Part shown: positions 1 to 10,165 of the stretch, in pieces
Position numbering within the stretch: position 1 is the stretch's first letter
Layout: every line of letters starts with the position of its first letter
DNA from: Atrina japonica
Lineage: Eukaryota; Mollusca; Bivalvia; Pterioida; Pinnidae
Length of the DNA stretch: 64,000 nt
Reading direction: 5' to 3'
Assembly: GCA_030159075.1 (NCBI GenBank)
Contig: BROG01000465.1
Span: 1-64,000 of the forward strand
Position numbers and translations under genes: made by a program
The notes under the pieces: generated by a model
What the model saw: the letters and a program-made list of their open reading frames with translations, nothing else
Told to the model about the DNA's origin: nothing
Database searches by the model: none

Positions 1-195
1 GAAAACAAATGTTCATGTTTAACCGTTATTTTAGGGCTATGTTCCATATTTTTCCTTAAATATTGTTTTTTTTTCTGTTTTATGATATCAAAAGCAATCC
101 GTCCGCGGACGCTAAACAGAGAAAAAAAACTTCGAATGGCCTAATATTGAAATATAACGATAACAGATACAACAGTATTAATCGTCATTAACTCT

Positions 196-437
196 AGGAC
201 ACATTTTACAAATGTAGGGAACATTGGGGAAGCACGAACCACTGAAAATACAGAGGTGGGATCAGGCGCTATGGGTGAGTACTGTTAATTGGTCACACCC
301 GCGGCGAGTGAAATTGAAATATGAAGATGGGATAAATCCTCGTTATGACCACTTCGAACGTGTAGGTGACTCGACATTTCATTTAGCGAAACATAGTTTC
401 AAACAAGGTCATTATACCGAGCGTACAATTTGAGAAA
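196..437 (-). mobile_element. PLE family A, 3'-end relic (divergent)
   Basis: Reversed, this matches the last part of the family A Penelope-like element: the block after the reverse transcriptase (RT), then the C-terminal RT segment with its GTCGGTATAATAG-type core. On the + strand it is open and reads like KHEPLKIQRWDQ, the antisense reading that recurs at other copies. Many substitutions mark it as one of the older copies. It is not a gene. Confidence 0.6.
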
Positions 438-654
438 CCCTAGCTAGATATACTAGTACGGACAAAATATCATTACGTGATTTGCCTCTGTATGCTAATG
501 TTCAACTTAAAGGACCATTAACTTTAATAAAATCGTCCCCCTTTTTCACTACAAAGACATGTTAGATTAATATGTAATAACAAAAAGAGATATACACAGG
601 CATAACACAAAGTCCTATACATTTTGTCAAAATTGCTCGAAAAACCAACGTTTG

Positions 655-775
655 ACACTTTATCAATTGCTATTGATAAACTCAACCTTACTATTTGTAG
701 TATGAGCCTGTGTATAGATCTTTTTGTTATTGTACATCAAGTGCAAGTATCAAATGTAGAAAAAAATGAAGTAAA
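655..775 (+). repeat. Anonymous dispersed repeat, copy 1
   Basis: This stretch shares blocks (AAACTCAACCTTACTATTTG, then CAAGTGCAAGTA and GTAGAAAAAAAT) with 28620-28775. Two related copies 28 kb apart indicate a dispersed repeat. No coding potential or ends were recognised. Confidence 0.5.
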
Positions 776-810
776 ACGGATATTTCTGAATGGGGAATCG
801 CTGATACCGT

Positions 811-1188
811 GTCAGTGACAAATTATTGACACAGGGATATCGAAAACCGCGTTTAATTTCAACGTTCCGCAAATTTTATGGTCGGTATAATAGTCTTGTT
901 TGCGACTACTCTATTTCACTAAGTGAAATGTTGAGTTGCCTTTTTGTTGGCGGTTGTTGAGACGTCTGTACCAATTGTGACGATAATACACTCCTCACGT
1001 GTTTCATTGGACTTGACAGTGGACTCACGGCGGGTGTGCCCGGTCGACAGGGAATGCTTACTCCTCCATGGCACCTGATCCCACCCCTTGGTTTCCAGAG
1101 GTCCGTGTTTGTCCATTTTTTACCGGATTTGTATCTATGTCCTGGACATTTTATTGATTTATACTTTGGTGTCTGAATTTTTTATATT
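811..1188 (+). mobile_element. PLE family A, 5'-truncated 3' end
   Basis: The fragment begins in the last ~45 codons of the PLE RT (TDK..TQGY, FRKFYGRYNSLV-like residues), passes the RT stop after a VGGC-like end, and continues through the non-coding 3' block (GGTCGACAGGGAATGCTTAC region). It ends with the shared terminus TTTATACTTTGGT...TTTTTATA. Such 5'-truncated copies are what target-primed reverse transcription leaves. No intact ORF remains. Confidence 0.75.
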
Positions 1189-1189
1189 T

Positions 1190-2220
1190 TTTTAAAACAT
1201 GTCACATGGAAACCGTATTCTAATGCCTGCACATTTCAAATTAGCATTTTAATGACAGAAACGACAAGAAATGTTGACTTATGCTGGCTCTTATCTTTAT
1301 CTATGACCAAAATACTTTGCTGAGTATATTGAAGCGGTAAAATAGTTACTGATTTATCATATGGATTTCGTATTTTCTATATCGATTTAGTGATACGATA
1401 TAGTTTTTAAGTTTCGTATTTTAAGCAAGGAACTCTAGAGAATGAAATAAAATGTTTCGATATGCATTGTGTTACAAAATATGTGAACAGTAAATGTTCA
1501 GCAAGTGCATCGAAGTCAGTCTGCATAACTTTGTGTGGCTTCATATATAAAAACTCGTGAATCGCCTGCGAGTTTTCAACGTTATAGACCAATGGATTAA
1601 CGCAAAGTAAACATAGTGCATTAGAATTATTGTATATAATTGTAAATTAATGATGGACAATTTTGCTGACTTGAATGAAAAACTTTAGAAATACCAAAAA
1701 GTAGCTGAATACATATTCAATGTTTGATCACCACACTTAAGGTATTTTTCCTTTTGATAAGAACATTCTAAATTTGATCCTGTTTGAGCCATAACCCTTT
1801 TCAAAATTCCCAGGAATAGGGATCTAACCCGGATCCTTTACATTGCAACACAACGGTTCTTACTTCGAGACACCTCATCAATCGGTCGTAACGGAATGCA
1901 CTATGTGATGTATCGGTATTCAAACGTAAGGTCTGACTATAACGTGGTAACAAATTGTATCATAAATCTTAAAGACCATTAGCCAATGCAAAAGTGGTAA
2001 TTAAGCCAAGATAATTCAGCTATGGTATCGAAAAAAATTGAATCAAAAGTCAGTGTAGGATTTAGTCTTAAATATTACGGTATGCTTCAGTACTATAGAG
2101 ATATTTAAATTATTGTATTGGACATGGATAGTTGCTGAAACACATATATTCTATTTCTTTTGCTCAATATTTTATCTGCACTGAAAAAGAGCCCACGTTT
2201 TAACATGTATCGAAGCCTTC
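1190..2220. other. Gene-free AT-rich stretch
   Basis: I see no gene here. At about 1805-1885 the - strand has a weak tRNA-like B box (GGGTTAGATCCC), possibly a decayed SINE head. Nothing else was recognised. Confidence 0.4.
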
Positions 2221-2224
2221 CTGG

Positions 2225-2475
2225 TCAAGTGTTTGGAACATCACGTTTTAAACCATAAAACCTCTGACCTCCGATCAGTGCGGATCCGAAACCCAGAGGA
2301 ACCTAAGCTGATTGATTTAGAAAGATTGCAAGTTTAATTGCCTGAGGTCGCTGATTTTTTTCCCGGGTACATTTTAGCCAGATTCACTTGTCCACCATTA
2401 CAAATCAGCCACCACCATATGACTGAAAGATTGTTGCGTGTAGAGTAAAACATCAAAATAAACAAACAAGCATAT
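2225..2475 (+). mobile_element. tRNA-derived SINE, second SINE family
   Basis: A B-box-like GATCCGAAACCC near 2283-2294 marks a tRNA-derived head. The body has the block TTCCCGGGTACATTTT and the tail has CACCATATGACTGAAAG, ending in a run of AAACA repeats. The same body recurs at 37143-37337. The tail resembles the 3' end of the other SINE family in this window, suggesting a shared LINE-type tail. Confidence 0.6.
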
Positions 2476-2477
2476 TT

Positions 2478-2592
2478 GTTTGCCTTGGACTGAAATGTTG
2501 ACATTTCATTTGGGTACAATGAGCCATCTGACTGCCGTCCGTGGCAATAAGGACGATCAGTAACAAAAATAGAGGGCAATGGCGGTTGATAC
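2478..2592 (+). repeat. Anonymous dispersed repeat R2, copy 1
   Basis: This is similar to 5492-5612 (shared CATTTCATT, CTGACTGC-type and GATGGCAATGG-type blocks). It directly follows a SINE tail here. Function unknown. Confidence 0.45.
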
Positions 2593-2697
2593 TATTTACA
2601 ATTCTGTGTACAGTGGCAATTTAAAACATTTGCTAAATCAGAGTATGGTCCTAGACAAAATAAAACAGTTGTCAGGTCTACTACTGACCCTTCACAA

Positions 2698-2760
2698 AAT
2701 ATGTCGGGTTGATCAAGTCCATGGAAGGCGAGGCGAAGAGCTTGATCAAGCCGACATATT
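2698..2760. repeat. Short fold-back hairpin with GAGGCGAAG loop
   Basis: AATATGTCGGGTTGATCAAG (2698-2717) is the near-perfect reverse complement of CTTGATCAAGCCGACATATT (2741-2760). The loop contains GAGGCGAAG, which is also found at the centre of the hairpins near 8.1 and 11.97 kb. It is probably a small fold-back element. Confidence 0.6.
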
Positions 2761-2844
2761 CCCGTGGGTGGTCAGTAACAAAGCTATAATAACTAATAAT
2801 ATAGTAGCCTACAGCTACAGCGTGTCATATGTAGATTGATCAAC

Positions 2845-3400
2845 AAAGAAGATAATAGATGAGATATTTTATAACATGCAATAATTTTTTGTCAAGCCCC
2901 CGACTGCTGCATTCGTGGTAGACGTTAATTCATCTTAACTGTCTCATGAATGCTTTTCTTAAGTGGACTTTAAGACACTCATGTGCTCAAAGATCTTTTG
3001 TTAAGTGTGTCTATAAACGTCCTTTGGGAGAATTTTATTTAGGACTTCCCGATTAATACACATACCAGTGCGTCTTATTTAAGATCTCTTTCACTGGGGT
3101 TGATAACTACTTATTTTAAACATTGAATGACATCCGTTAGAGATTGAACACGTCACCAGAACCGAAAGTGATAATTGTTATAGATCTCCAGTCTGCATGC
3201 GACAAAAACATTTCGATTTAAATAGTAAACAAAATACTTTCATTCCACTTATATCCTGTTTTCTTAATGGGATATATTTATGCTGAACAACACCCAACAA
3301 AAATATGATTCTGTTGTTTTATACAGTCTTAGGTCTCCACATGAAAGAAAAAGTAAGCCGCATTAAGGTTCGATTTTACATATAGCTACATCGAAGATAA
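2845..3400. other. Gene-free stretch
   Basis: AT-rich sequence with no recognised gene, repeat or RNA. It leads into the PLE relic at 3404. Confidence 0.4.
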
Positions 3401-3403
3401 ATA

Positions 3404-3850
3404 AAAAAGAATTGCGGAATAAACTCGACCAGATATATCCTTCTGACCTTGAGATAAATATGACGACAGAAGGGAAACTTATACATTATGTTAGGGCATG
3501 CTCTTCTCATGAATGTTTTATTCTGAGGGCCAAACAAGTTGCTAATCAACTACTCACACAGGGTTATGTTGTTGAAAACTTGGGAGTCGTCATTAAGGAT
3601 ATTTTATAGTAGATACGGGGATGTTTTAGTATTCTGGAGCACGACCATACACAATGATTACCTTTCGCCGATCATATCTAAAACTGATGGCATTTACTAA
3701 GCTTGACCTTTTCACCGACATCGAGAGGTTTCTATGTAGCATTTGCGACGGTTGTGACATGCTAACAGGTGACCCTGACCCTTCCGGATGCCTGGTCTAA
3801 TCCAGTTTGTGATTCGCAATTGTTTTTCATGTTGACACCATTTGTGGAGT
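3404..3850 (+). mobile_element. PLE family B relic with internal deletion
   Basis: The first 200 bp encode an IYPSDLEI stretch, then jump to RACSSHECF..LLTQGYV, which are separated by about 40 codons in the better copy at 42827-43471. The RT C-terminus has therefore suffered an internal deletion. An ILEHD-like end follows. From about 3675 the sequence matches the family B 3' block (TGCGACGGTTGTGACATGC, CCTTCCGGATGCCTGGTC), also seen at 17500, 38285 and 58090. Confidence 0.65.
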
Positions 3851-3904
3851 TTTGATTGCTAAGAACTAAAACTTAATTAATCATTTCCTATTATTAAATC
3901 ACTT

Positions 3905-4245
3905 CGATTCCTATTGAAATTCATACGATCATCAATTAGTAATTATAATAGACATACTGTAATGAATAAAAGTGTCATAAAAATGCAGGATAGTGCCGCT
4001 ATTGGCAACATTCTGACACTGAAACTGATTGTAATACATAAAGCATACTACCAGAGCATTATAAAGATTTTGTGGTGCATGCTGGCAAAGGGCGGTAACT
4101 ATCTGGACACCTGGTCGTATACCGTTTGGGATTCGCAATTGTTCGTCGTTGTTGAGACCGTTTTAATATCAAATTTTTCGTATTCTAATGGACGTTCAGT
4201 TTCGAATACCCATTGGTTCTTCTTCATTCTAATTAAATGGTAAAC
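3905..4245 (+). mobile_element. PLE family B 3' block, second fragment
   Basis: From about 4060 this repeats the family B 3' block (CTGGACACCTGGTC, GTTTGGGATTCGCAATTGTT, then a CCATTGGTTCTTCTTCATT tail). It lies in the same orientation 200 bp after the previous fragment, consistent with tandem partial copies. The open reading frames over it are incidental. Confidence 0.55.
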
Positions 4246-4527
4246 TGACCGCTATATTTAGAGGCAATAACAGTGTACGGGATGTATGCATTCAAGTAGT
4301 CTGATTTCATTAGATAGATGCACAACGAGTTTGTGTTTACGTTAACACTATCAATGCACGAGGGTCAAAATTGATAAAGATTGGAGGAACTATAAATATG
4401 TGGTTCATACGGTACATCGTGTTATATTTTATTTACGCGTAAGTTTGGGAGAGTTCTCGCACGTAAAAAAATCCTCGCTTAATTTTCTAACCGGATATTG
4501 AAAATGAAAGGCACAATATAGTATTCC

Positions 4528-4668
4528 TGAGCTAGAGTTAAGCCAAAAGACGTAAAAGAAAACAACAAGTTTCAGAAAACGGTTGATATTAGTTAATTTC
4601 AGAATACATATGTACTGGCAAATTTTGTTATGAAGAACGATAGTATGAAAAAATGGACAATCAGGAAA
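4528..4668 (+). repeat. Inverted dispersed repeat, left arm
   Basis: This ~140 bp is the reverse complement of 6100-6240 at roughly 90% identity by eye (for example ATTTTGTTATGAAGAACGAT against ATCGTTCTTCATAACAAAAT). The two arms face each other around a 1.4 kb interval that holds a PLE fragment. Nature unknown. Confidence 0.6.
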
Positions 4669-4689
4669 ATAACATATCGTGAATAAATT

Positions 4690-5490
4690 AAGAACCAGTA
4701 TATCGCGAAAAAAAGGTCGAAATCAAATGTATATTTTTGTTAGTAATAGTGATTTTATTATAAATGCTATATCAGTACAATGAATTTCTCATCTGAATAA
4801 AAATATATATCTGTACATGTTATAACATTGATATATTTATTTTTAAAATGGAAATTAAATTCAACTTATTTGCTACCCAAACACTTTCACTGCTGATAAA
4901 GGGAACAGTATATATAAAATAGTGTCAGAATGACGCTACAAGATGGTATTAGAAGAGTGCCACAAAATAATATCGAAAAACGATAATGCCGCAATTCTGC
5001 GATATTATATTGCCGCAATAGTGGCTCAACATAGCTCCGCAAAAGTTTATATTTTGGAAAAGTAATCCTTTCTATGAAATCACTGTCAATATCAAAACAC
5101 ATTTCCAGATAGATTTTAAGACATCAGTAAAACTGTTTTTCTCATTTTTATATTATGGCTTCCATTATTGTACATAGCAGGATGCCGTCAAGTAAATCAT
5201 TTTACTCTAAAAGGGTTTCATCATTAGGTTGAAATGTTAAGGATTCAGATTTCATGAACAAGACATATACGCCTTGAAAATAATTGAAAAATCACAAGTA
5301 AACAGACAACACAATAAAATACAAATCTAGACAAGAACAAGAACGAAGACAAAAGTCAAAATAAATTAATTAATAGATAAACTAATAAACAAATAATAAA
5401 TGATAATTATAGTTAAAATAATCACAGTGTTTCACCATCGTATTGCAGCTTGCTACTCTAATTAAAAACCAATCCCTCACCACTTCCCAT
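4690..5490. other. Gene-free AT-rich stretch
   Basis: Very AT-rich, with no supported gene. Nothing recognised apart from short A-rich tracts. Confidence 0.4.
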
Positions 5491-5491
5491 G

Positions 5492-5612
5492 TATGATTTG
5501 TTTTGCCTCGGACCGAAATCATTATGTCATTTCATTGGATATAAGGGGTCACGTGACTGCATTTTATGGTTCTATGGATGGTCAGTAAAACAATAGATGG
5601 CAATGGTTTTTA
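5492..5612 (+). repeat. Anonymous dispersed repeat R2, copy 2
   Basis: The second copy of the repeat at 2478-2592, with the same order of blocks (GTTTTGCCTCGGACCGAAATC, TGTCATTTCATT, GGTCAGTAAAACAATAGATG). Confidence 0.45.
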
Positions 5613-5700
5613 TAACTAATAATGTCGCATAGATAATCTAACATAATCTGCTTTTGTGCCACGTCCGGATGACCTCGTAGGTGTGTAATGTTCGATCATT

Positions 5701-5912
5701 GAAATATAAAAAATTTAAATCAATAGAATGTCCAGGACATAGATACAAATCCAGTAAAATGGACAAACACGAACCTCTGGAAACCAAGAGGTGGGATCAG
5801 GTTCCATGGATGACTAAGTATCCCCTGTCGACCGGTCACACCCGCCGTGAATCCACAGTCAAGTCAAATGAAACACGTGAGGAGTGTATCCTCGTCACAA
5901 TTGGTACAAATG
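5701..5912 (-). mobile_element. PLE family A 3' end
   Basis: Reversed, this is the terminal ~210 bp of family A: the end motif TTTATACTT-like, the GGATTTGTATCTATGTCCTG block, and the CGACAGGGG block. It stops before the RT coding part. The + strand reading starting MDKHEPLETKRWDQ is the antisense of this conserved block and recurs wherever the block is inserted in reverse. Confidence 0.75.
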
Positions 5913-6099
5913 GCAAACAGATGTACATTGGAATTTATTTTGAAATAAAGAAAGCGGCAGTCAGCAAAATTCATTCGGAATACCTTTGGCGATACGATCC
6001 TAACCAAGATTATGAAAAGAATTCTCTACTTCCATATTTTGAGTTTATAGTGTTGTTTAAAATGTTAAAGATGTTTACATCTCTTTGCCATTTGATAAA

Positions 6100-6240
6100 C
6101 TTACAAGATTGTCCATTTTTTCATACTATCGTTCTTCATAACAAAATTTGCCACTACATGTGTATTCTGAAATGAACTAATATCAACCGCTTTCTGAAAC
6201 TTGCTATTTTCTGTTACGTTTTTTTGGCTTAACTCTACCC
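6100..6240 (-). repeat. Inverted dispersed repeat, right arm
   Basis: The reverse-complement partner of 4528-4668. It runs from ATTGTCCATTTTTTCATACT to GGCTTAACTCTA. Confidence 0.6.
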
Positions 6241-6244
6241 CAAG

Positions 6245-8030
6245 ATCACGTAAGTCTCATTTTCATCGGTCGAAAATGACACAACCACGAGGTCATCCAT
6301 ACGTGACCCAACAGCGGTTGCTTTAGATCCTATACGCGATATGTCAGCAAACGGGAGCAATTAGAAGTCAGTTTTAATTAGATTGACAAATGGCAAATTT
6401 GTAATTCTGATTAGATTTATTGTGTTATGGGAAAACTACACTTGATACATTGAGCTATAATAAAAAAAACTATATTACAATTCCTATGATACAATGAGAG
6501 GTGAAATGTTACTCTTATCTTCAATTTAATATCTATGTTATACAGGAAAAGTCCGTAAAATATCTTACCGAGTAGTTACAACAACAAAACATCAAACAAA
6601 AAGGAATGTGGTCTCTCTGGTTTTACGGGGAATTAGAAATACTCTAAGTTGCTTACCGCTTTGGTAAACTATTGGTAGAGAAATGGAGTCGCAAACTCAG
6701 GAACCTCTTCGATTCTCGGTACGGATCATACTAAAGAATTTTAAAAAACGGTAGTAATTTTTTCTTCGCCAAGTGCCCGTTATACGGAGAGAAATTCGCG
6801 CGCTCTCGGATGAGACTTAATACCGATGTTCCGTGTCACGGAGGGGCGTGGCATAAAAAAAATCCGACTGCAATGGCTCCTCATTTGGTACTGACCAAAT
6901 TTGTAGCACTTCGTCTTAAGTTGCTGACATAAAAGGAAATTGGAAGAAAAAGAACAAACATACAAACTTTCTAAGTTCGATTCCCGAATTAGATTTTGGA
7001 GATCGTATGTCGGTCGCCGGCTTATCCGGGATTTGCAGTTTCTTTCCACAATACGCAACCTATCACACCAACATCAAATTTGAAACATTAATACAATTTG
7101 TATAACTTGTTTGTAAAACATAAGTCTACATTTATTATTTCATAATCGCCCATGTTAATTTGCCGAGAACCGCGTTAAATCATGTTTGCGGTACCATCAC
7201 ATGTGTTTCATGACCGTTTCCTAAACTTTCGAGACATGTTCCAGAGTTGACATGTTACCAAGTTTTCCTTTTGCCATTACATGAACGTCAGTATGAAATT
7301 ATCAACAAATGAACAGAAGTTGTACAACGAGTGTTAGTTGCTTATCACGTTTATATAACTCAAGTTTGAAGATAAACAAACGAGAGATGATAAACATGAT
7401 AATCAACTGAATACACGAGTTCTTGAACCACGTTTCTATCATAACTTTAAACATGCGTGGTATGTAAAATTACATTCTAGACTCTCTCGGACTCTCGCGA
7501 TGACGTCAAATCTGTATCTCACGCTTACGTCACAATTTTTTCATCATTGTGTCAAATGTAAGAAAACCAATATCATTAGATACTTCAATAACATACCCCC
7601 AAATTAATTTTAAAACATCGTCAAATTTGACGGCTGGCAACAGGCCTGATGCTTCCTGATGAGACAGCCAGTTTTTCATTAGTAGTGTTGAGTCAAGGTT
7701 TGATTTTTCAACCAATAAAAACAATAAAAACGGTTGGCAGATTTAATAATCTATTTACACATGTTAATCAACCACAGCCTCGTTTAAACGACTGTTTGAG
7801 AGTGGTGAAACATTAAACAACACGATTGAAGGAAAATTTAGTTATAACACCATAAGTATGTGTAGGACGTGACGTAACGATTTTTGTATGAATAAAGTAT
7901 AAGAATAATACTAGGCCTACTGTTACAGTTTATTTTGTGTTTTAAGTGATTCAATGGATAATATATGCTTCAATACAGTGGATCGGTATAATATAATAAA
8001 TATAACTTCGGTATAATATAATAAATATAA
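6245..8030. other. Gene-free stretch with CRE-like motif
   Basis: There is no supported gene. Reading frames on the - strand at 7058-6780 and 7724-7530 have no recognisable domain. A palindromic TGACGTCA at 7501-7508 with TACGTCA 24 bp on resembles paired cAMP-response elements, but no gene start is visible nearby. Just before 8033, two direct copies of CGGTATAATATAATAAATAT occur. Confidence 0.4.
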
Positions 8031-8032
8031 AA

Positions 8033-8166
8033 TATAACATTCCTGAGAGGGTGATAATGGAAATTGTCACCCCTTGAAAATCATTGTCAACCGAGGCGAA
8101 GCCGCGGTTGACAATGTATTTCTTCGGGGTGACATTTTCCACTACCACCCTCTCAGGAATGTTATA
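8033..8166. mobile_element. Fold-back MITE (near-perfect palindrome)
   Basis: The arms run TATAACATTCCTGAGAGGGT... and, reversed, ...ACCCTCTCAGGAATGTTATA. They are about 60 nt each with a short GAGGCGAAG-containing loop. The structure would fold into one long hairpin. It is inserted just upstream of a PLE fragment. No coding capacity. Confidence 0.8.
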
Positions 8167-8183
8167 TATATATATAATATTCA

Positions 8184-8568
8184 CTTTACTCACTGACAAA
8201 TTATTGACACAGGGATATCGAAAACCGCGTTTAATGTCAACGTTCCGCAAATTTTATGGTCGGTATAATAGTCTTGTTTGCGACTACTCTGTTTCACTAA
8301 GTGAAATGTTGAGTTGCCTTTTCGTTGGCGGTTGTTGAGACGTCTGTACCAATTGTGACGAGGATACACTCCTCACGTGTTTCATTGGACTTGACTGTGG
8401 ACTCACGGCGGGTGTGACCGGTCGACAGGGGATGCTTACTCCTCCTTGGCACCTGATCCCACCTCTTGGTTTCCAGAGGTCCGTGTTTGTCCATTTTTAC
8501 CGGATTTGTATCTATGTCCTGGACATCCTATTGATTTATACTTTGGTATCTGAAATTTTTATAATTTA
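8184..8568 (+). mobile_element. PLE family A, 5'-truncated 3' end
   Basis: This begins at the RT C-terminus (TDK..TQGY-like, FRKFYGRYNSLV, SVSLSEML), ends the RT frame after LFVGGC, and carries the whole 3' block to the terminus TTTGGTATCTGAAATTTTTAT. It is among the least diverged tails in the window. A - strand hammerhead relic begins within a few bases of its 3' end. Confidence 0.8.
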
Positions 8569-8569
8569 A

Positions 8570-8682
8570 ATCTTATGAACATAATACCAAAGATATAGCT
8601 TTTCAAAATGGTCAAAACAAGTGATAGATCAAGACGATCGTTTCTGTCAATAAGACTTCATCAGATGAACTCGAATCAATTG
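8570..8682 (-). mobile_element. Hammerhead retrozyme relic
   Basis: The - strand contains CTGATGA, a GTC...GAC helix II, GAA, a stem III ACGATCGT and the cleavage-site C, in hammerhead order. It is followed by the retrozyme motif TTTGGTATTATGTTCAT. The stem I strands match only in part. It abuts the 3' end of a PLE copy. Confidence 0.6.
8627..8670 (-). ncRNA. Hammerhead ribozyme, stem I degraded
   Basis: The catalytic core (CTGATGA, GAA, U then C at the cleavage site) is present on the - strand. The helix I strands GTTCAT and TTGATC have two mismatches, so self-cleavage is doubtful. Confidence 0.55.
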
Positions 8683-8760
8683 TGTATGCCTTCAGTAATG
8701 TTGTAAGTCTAGTTTTTAATGTAAATTGTTTATAGAAGTGTTTCTGTAGTTTTCAGTGTA

Positions 8761-8886
8761 CAATTAAACTTGTCTATTAAAGTCATTCAAATCAACAATG
8801 TTATGTTTGAATGACCTTTACAGGCAGATGGTCTTTATACAGAGGTGGCTTTTGTATAGAAGTGGCTTTAAAAGCAAGTTGGACTG
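8761..8886. mobile_element. TA-flanked MITE (126 bp)
   Basis: Terminal sequences CAATTAAACTTG and CAAGTTGGACTG are imperfect inverted repeats flanked by TA on both sides, as in Tc1/mariner-type MITEs. The interior has the GAGGTGGCTTTTGTATAGAAG motif shared with the elements at 21276 and 26901. Confidence 0.55.
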
Positions 8887-9236
8887 TAATTTCTATAAAA
8901 TAGGGCTTTCTGAATTCTTCTATGTTGATTGTTTAAAATTGGAATTAGATACACCCACACATTATCTTTCAAAATGATTGCTAAATCTCACAAAATATTG
9001 TAATACATTTATAAAAATGAAAATCCTTGCCAAAAAAATAAAAAAAGCAAAGAAATCATAACTGAACAAAGAAAGCAATATAACAATGTATAGTTATATT
9101 ACTTTTTCTTAAACCTATAATATGGGGCATAAATGTCTGTGTGAATCTGTAATAAGGGCGAAACAGCACGTATTGAATTGCGCCACGTTTAAGAAAGAGG
9201 GGAATAGTTGAGAATTTATTTTAATTATCATTCTTC

Positions 9237-9248
9237 TTCTTCTTCTTC

Positions 9249-9292
<44 letters not shown>
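9237..9292. repeat. (TTC)n/(TTA)n microsatellite
   Basis: Direct run of TTC then TTA trinucleotides. Confidence 0.95.
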
Positions 9293-9293
<1 letters not shown>

Positions 9294-9294
9294 G

Positions 9295-10150
9295 TAAATT
9301 TGTTCATCACTCACACCTTAAAACACGCTGCCAATCTTTATACAGAATTTATCCTGTTTCGTTATATTCATCGTTTTTCATTCGGGTTACCATTTGTTGC
9401 AGTTGATAGTACCATGCCTACCTCTTGAAAATTTGGAACCGTCAAGATCTGACGTCATTACGTATACACGAAAATTCCCTTCCCAGTGGATGGCAATATG
9501 CAGATATAACGGACGATCACACCTACCCTATTTGAATCATTTTCGCTCGTCCAGTTGAATAGATAAAAATGAAAAATAATATTTGAATTCTTAGGCAAGC
9601 AATTTCAGCCACTGGAAGCTTTTATTGTAAATTCGCTGTGGTTTTGTTGAATACTTTGTTGTTGTTTTTTAGTGTCAGAAGTGCTGTAAACATACTTTGC
9701 CTTTAATCAAGCATTCATATAATCTTTTTTTATTTTGACCTCTTAGAACAACACATTTCCTTTTGTGATGATTGTATTCGAATATTTTTGTCAAGTGATT
9801 TTATCCCACTGGTAAAATATAAATTGTTCTTAGGGTTTTATGACATTAACGTGATCAATAAATTATCAAAATATAAACCCCAAACGCAAATTGGATTTGA
9901 GTTTATTCATTATTTCAGTCTGCCATTATTCCTAATGGACTTGTTTCTTAGATTGCATGTCAAAAGATTAAAGTGTCTTGGCAACCAACCAAGATTTAAT
10001 CATTTAACAATAATAAGACCAAACGTTTTTGTTTTGAAAAGTCCATTATGTCGACAGATATTTCATCAAATTGAAATTTCTTATTACAAATGACCAAATA
10101 ATATCAGATTGTCAAAAATTATATGGGTTGTTGATATATTAAAGCTCAGA
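9295..10150. other. Gene-free stretch
   Basis: No gene supported. An open frame at 9788-10093 (about 100 codons) has a low-complexity composition and no recognised domain. Confidence 0.4.
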
Positions 10151-10165
10151 TACGACAAAATATTA

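Noticed and set aside
919..1116. Recurrent - strand open frame of the MDKHGPLETK type (also at 8297-8494, 43430-43648, and on + at 5761)
   Set aside because: It is the antisense of the conserved PLE 3' block and RT C-terminus. It recurs only because the block recurs and shows stops and shifts between copies.
6780..7058. 92-codon - strand frame
   Set aside because: Mixed composition with no recognisable domain; no splice context.
7501..7531. TGACGTCA and TACGTCA as a cAMP-responsive promoter
   Set aside because: No transcription start or coding exon nearby; short motifs occur by chance.
7530..7724. 64-codon - strand frame with protein-like composition
   Set aside because: Too short and no family recognised; no conserved neighbour or splice signals.
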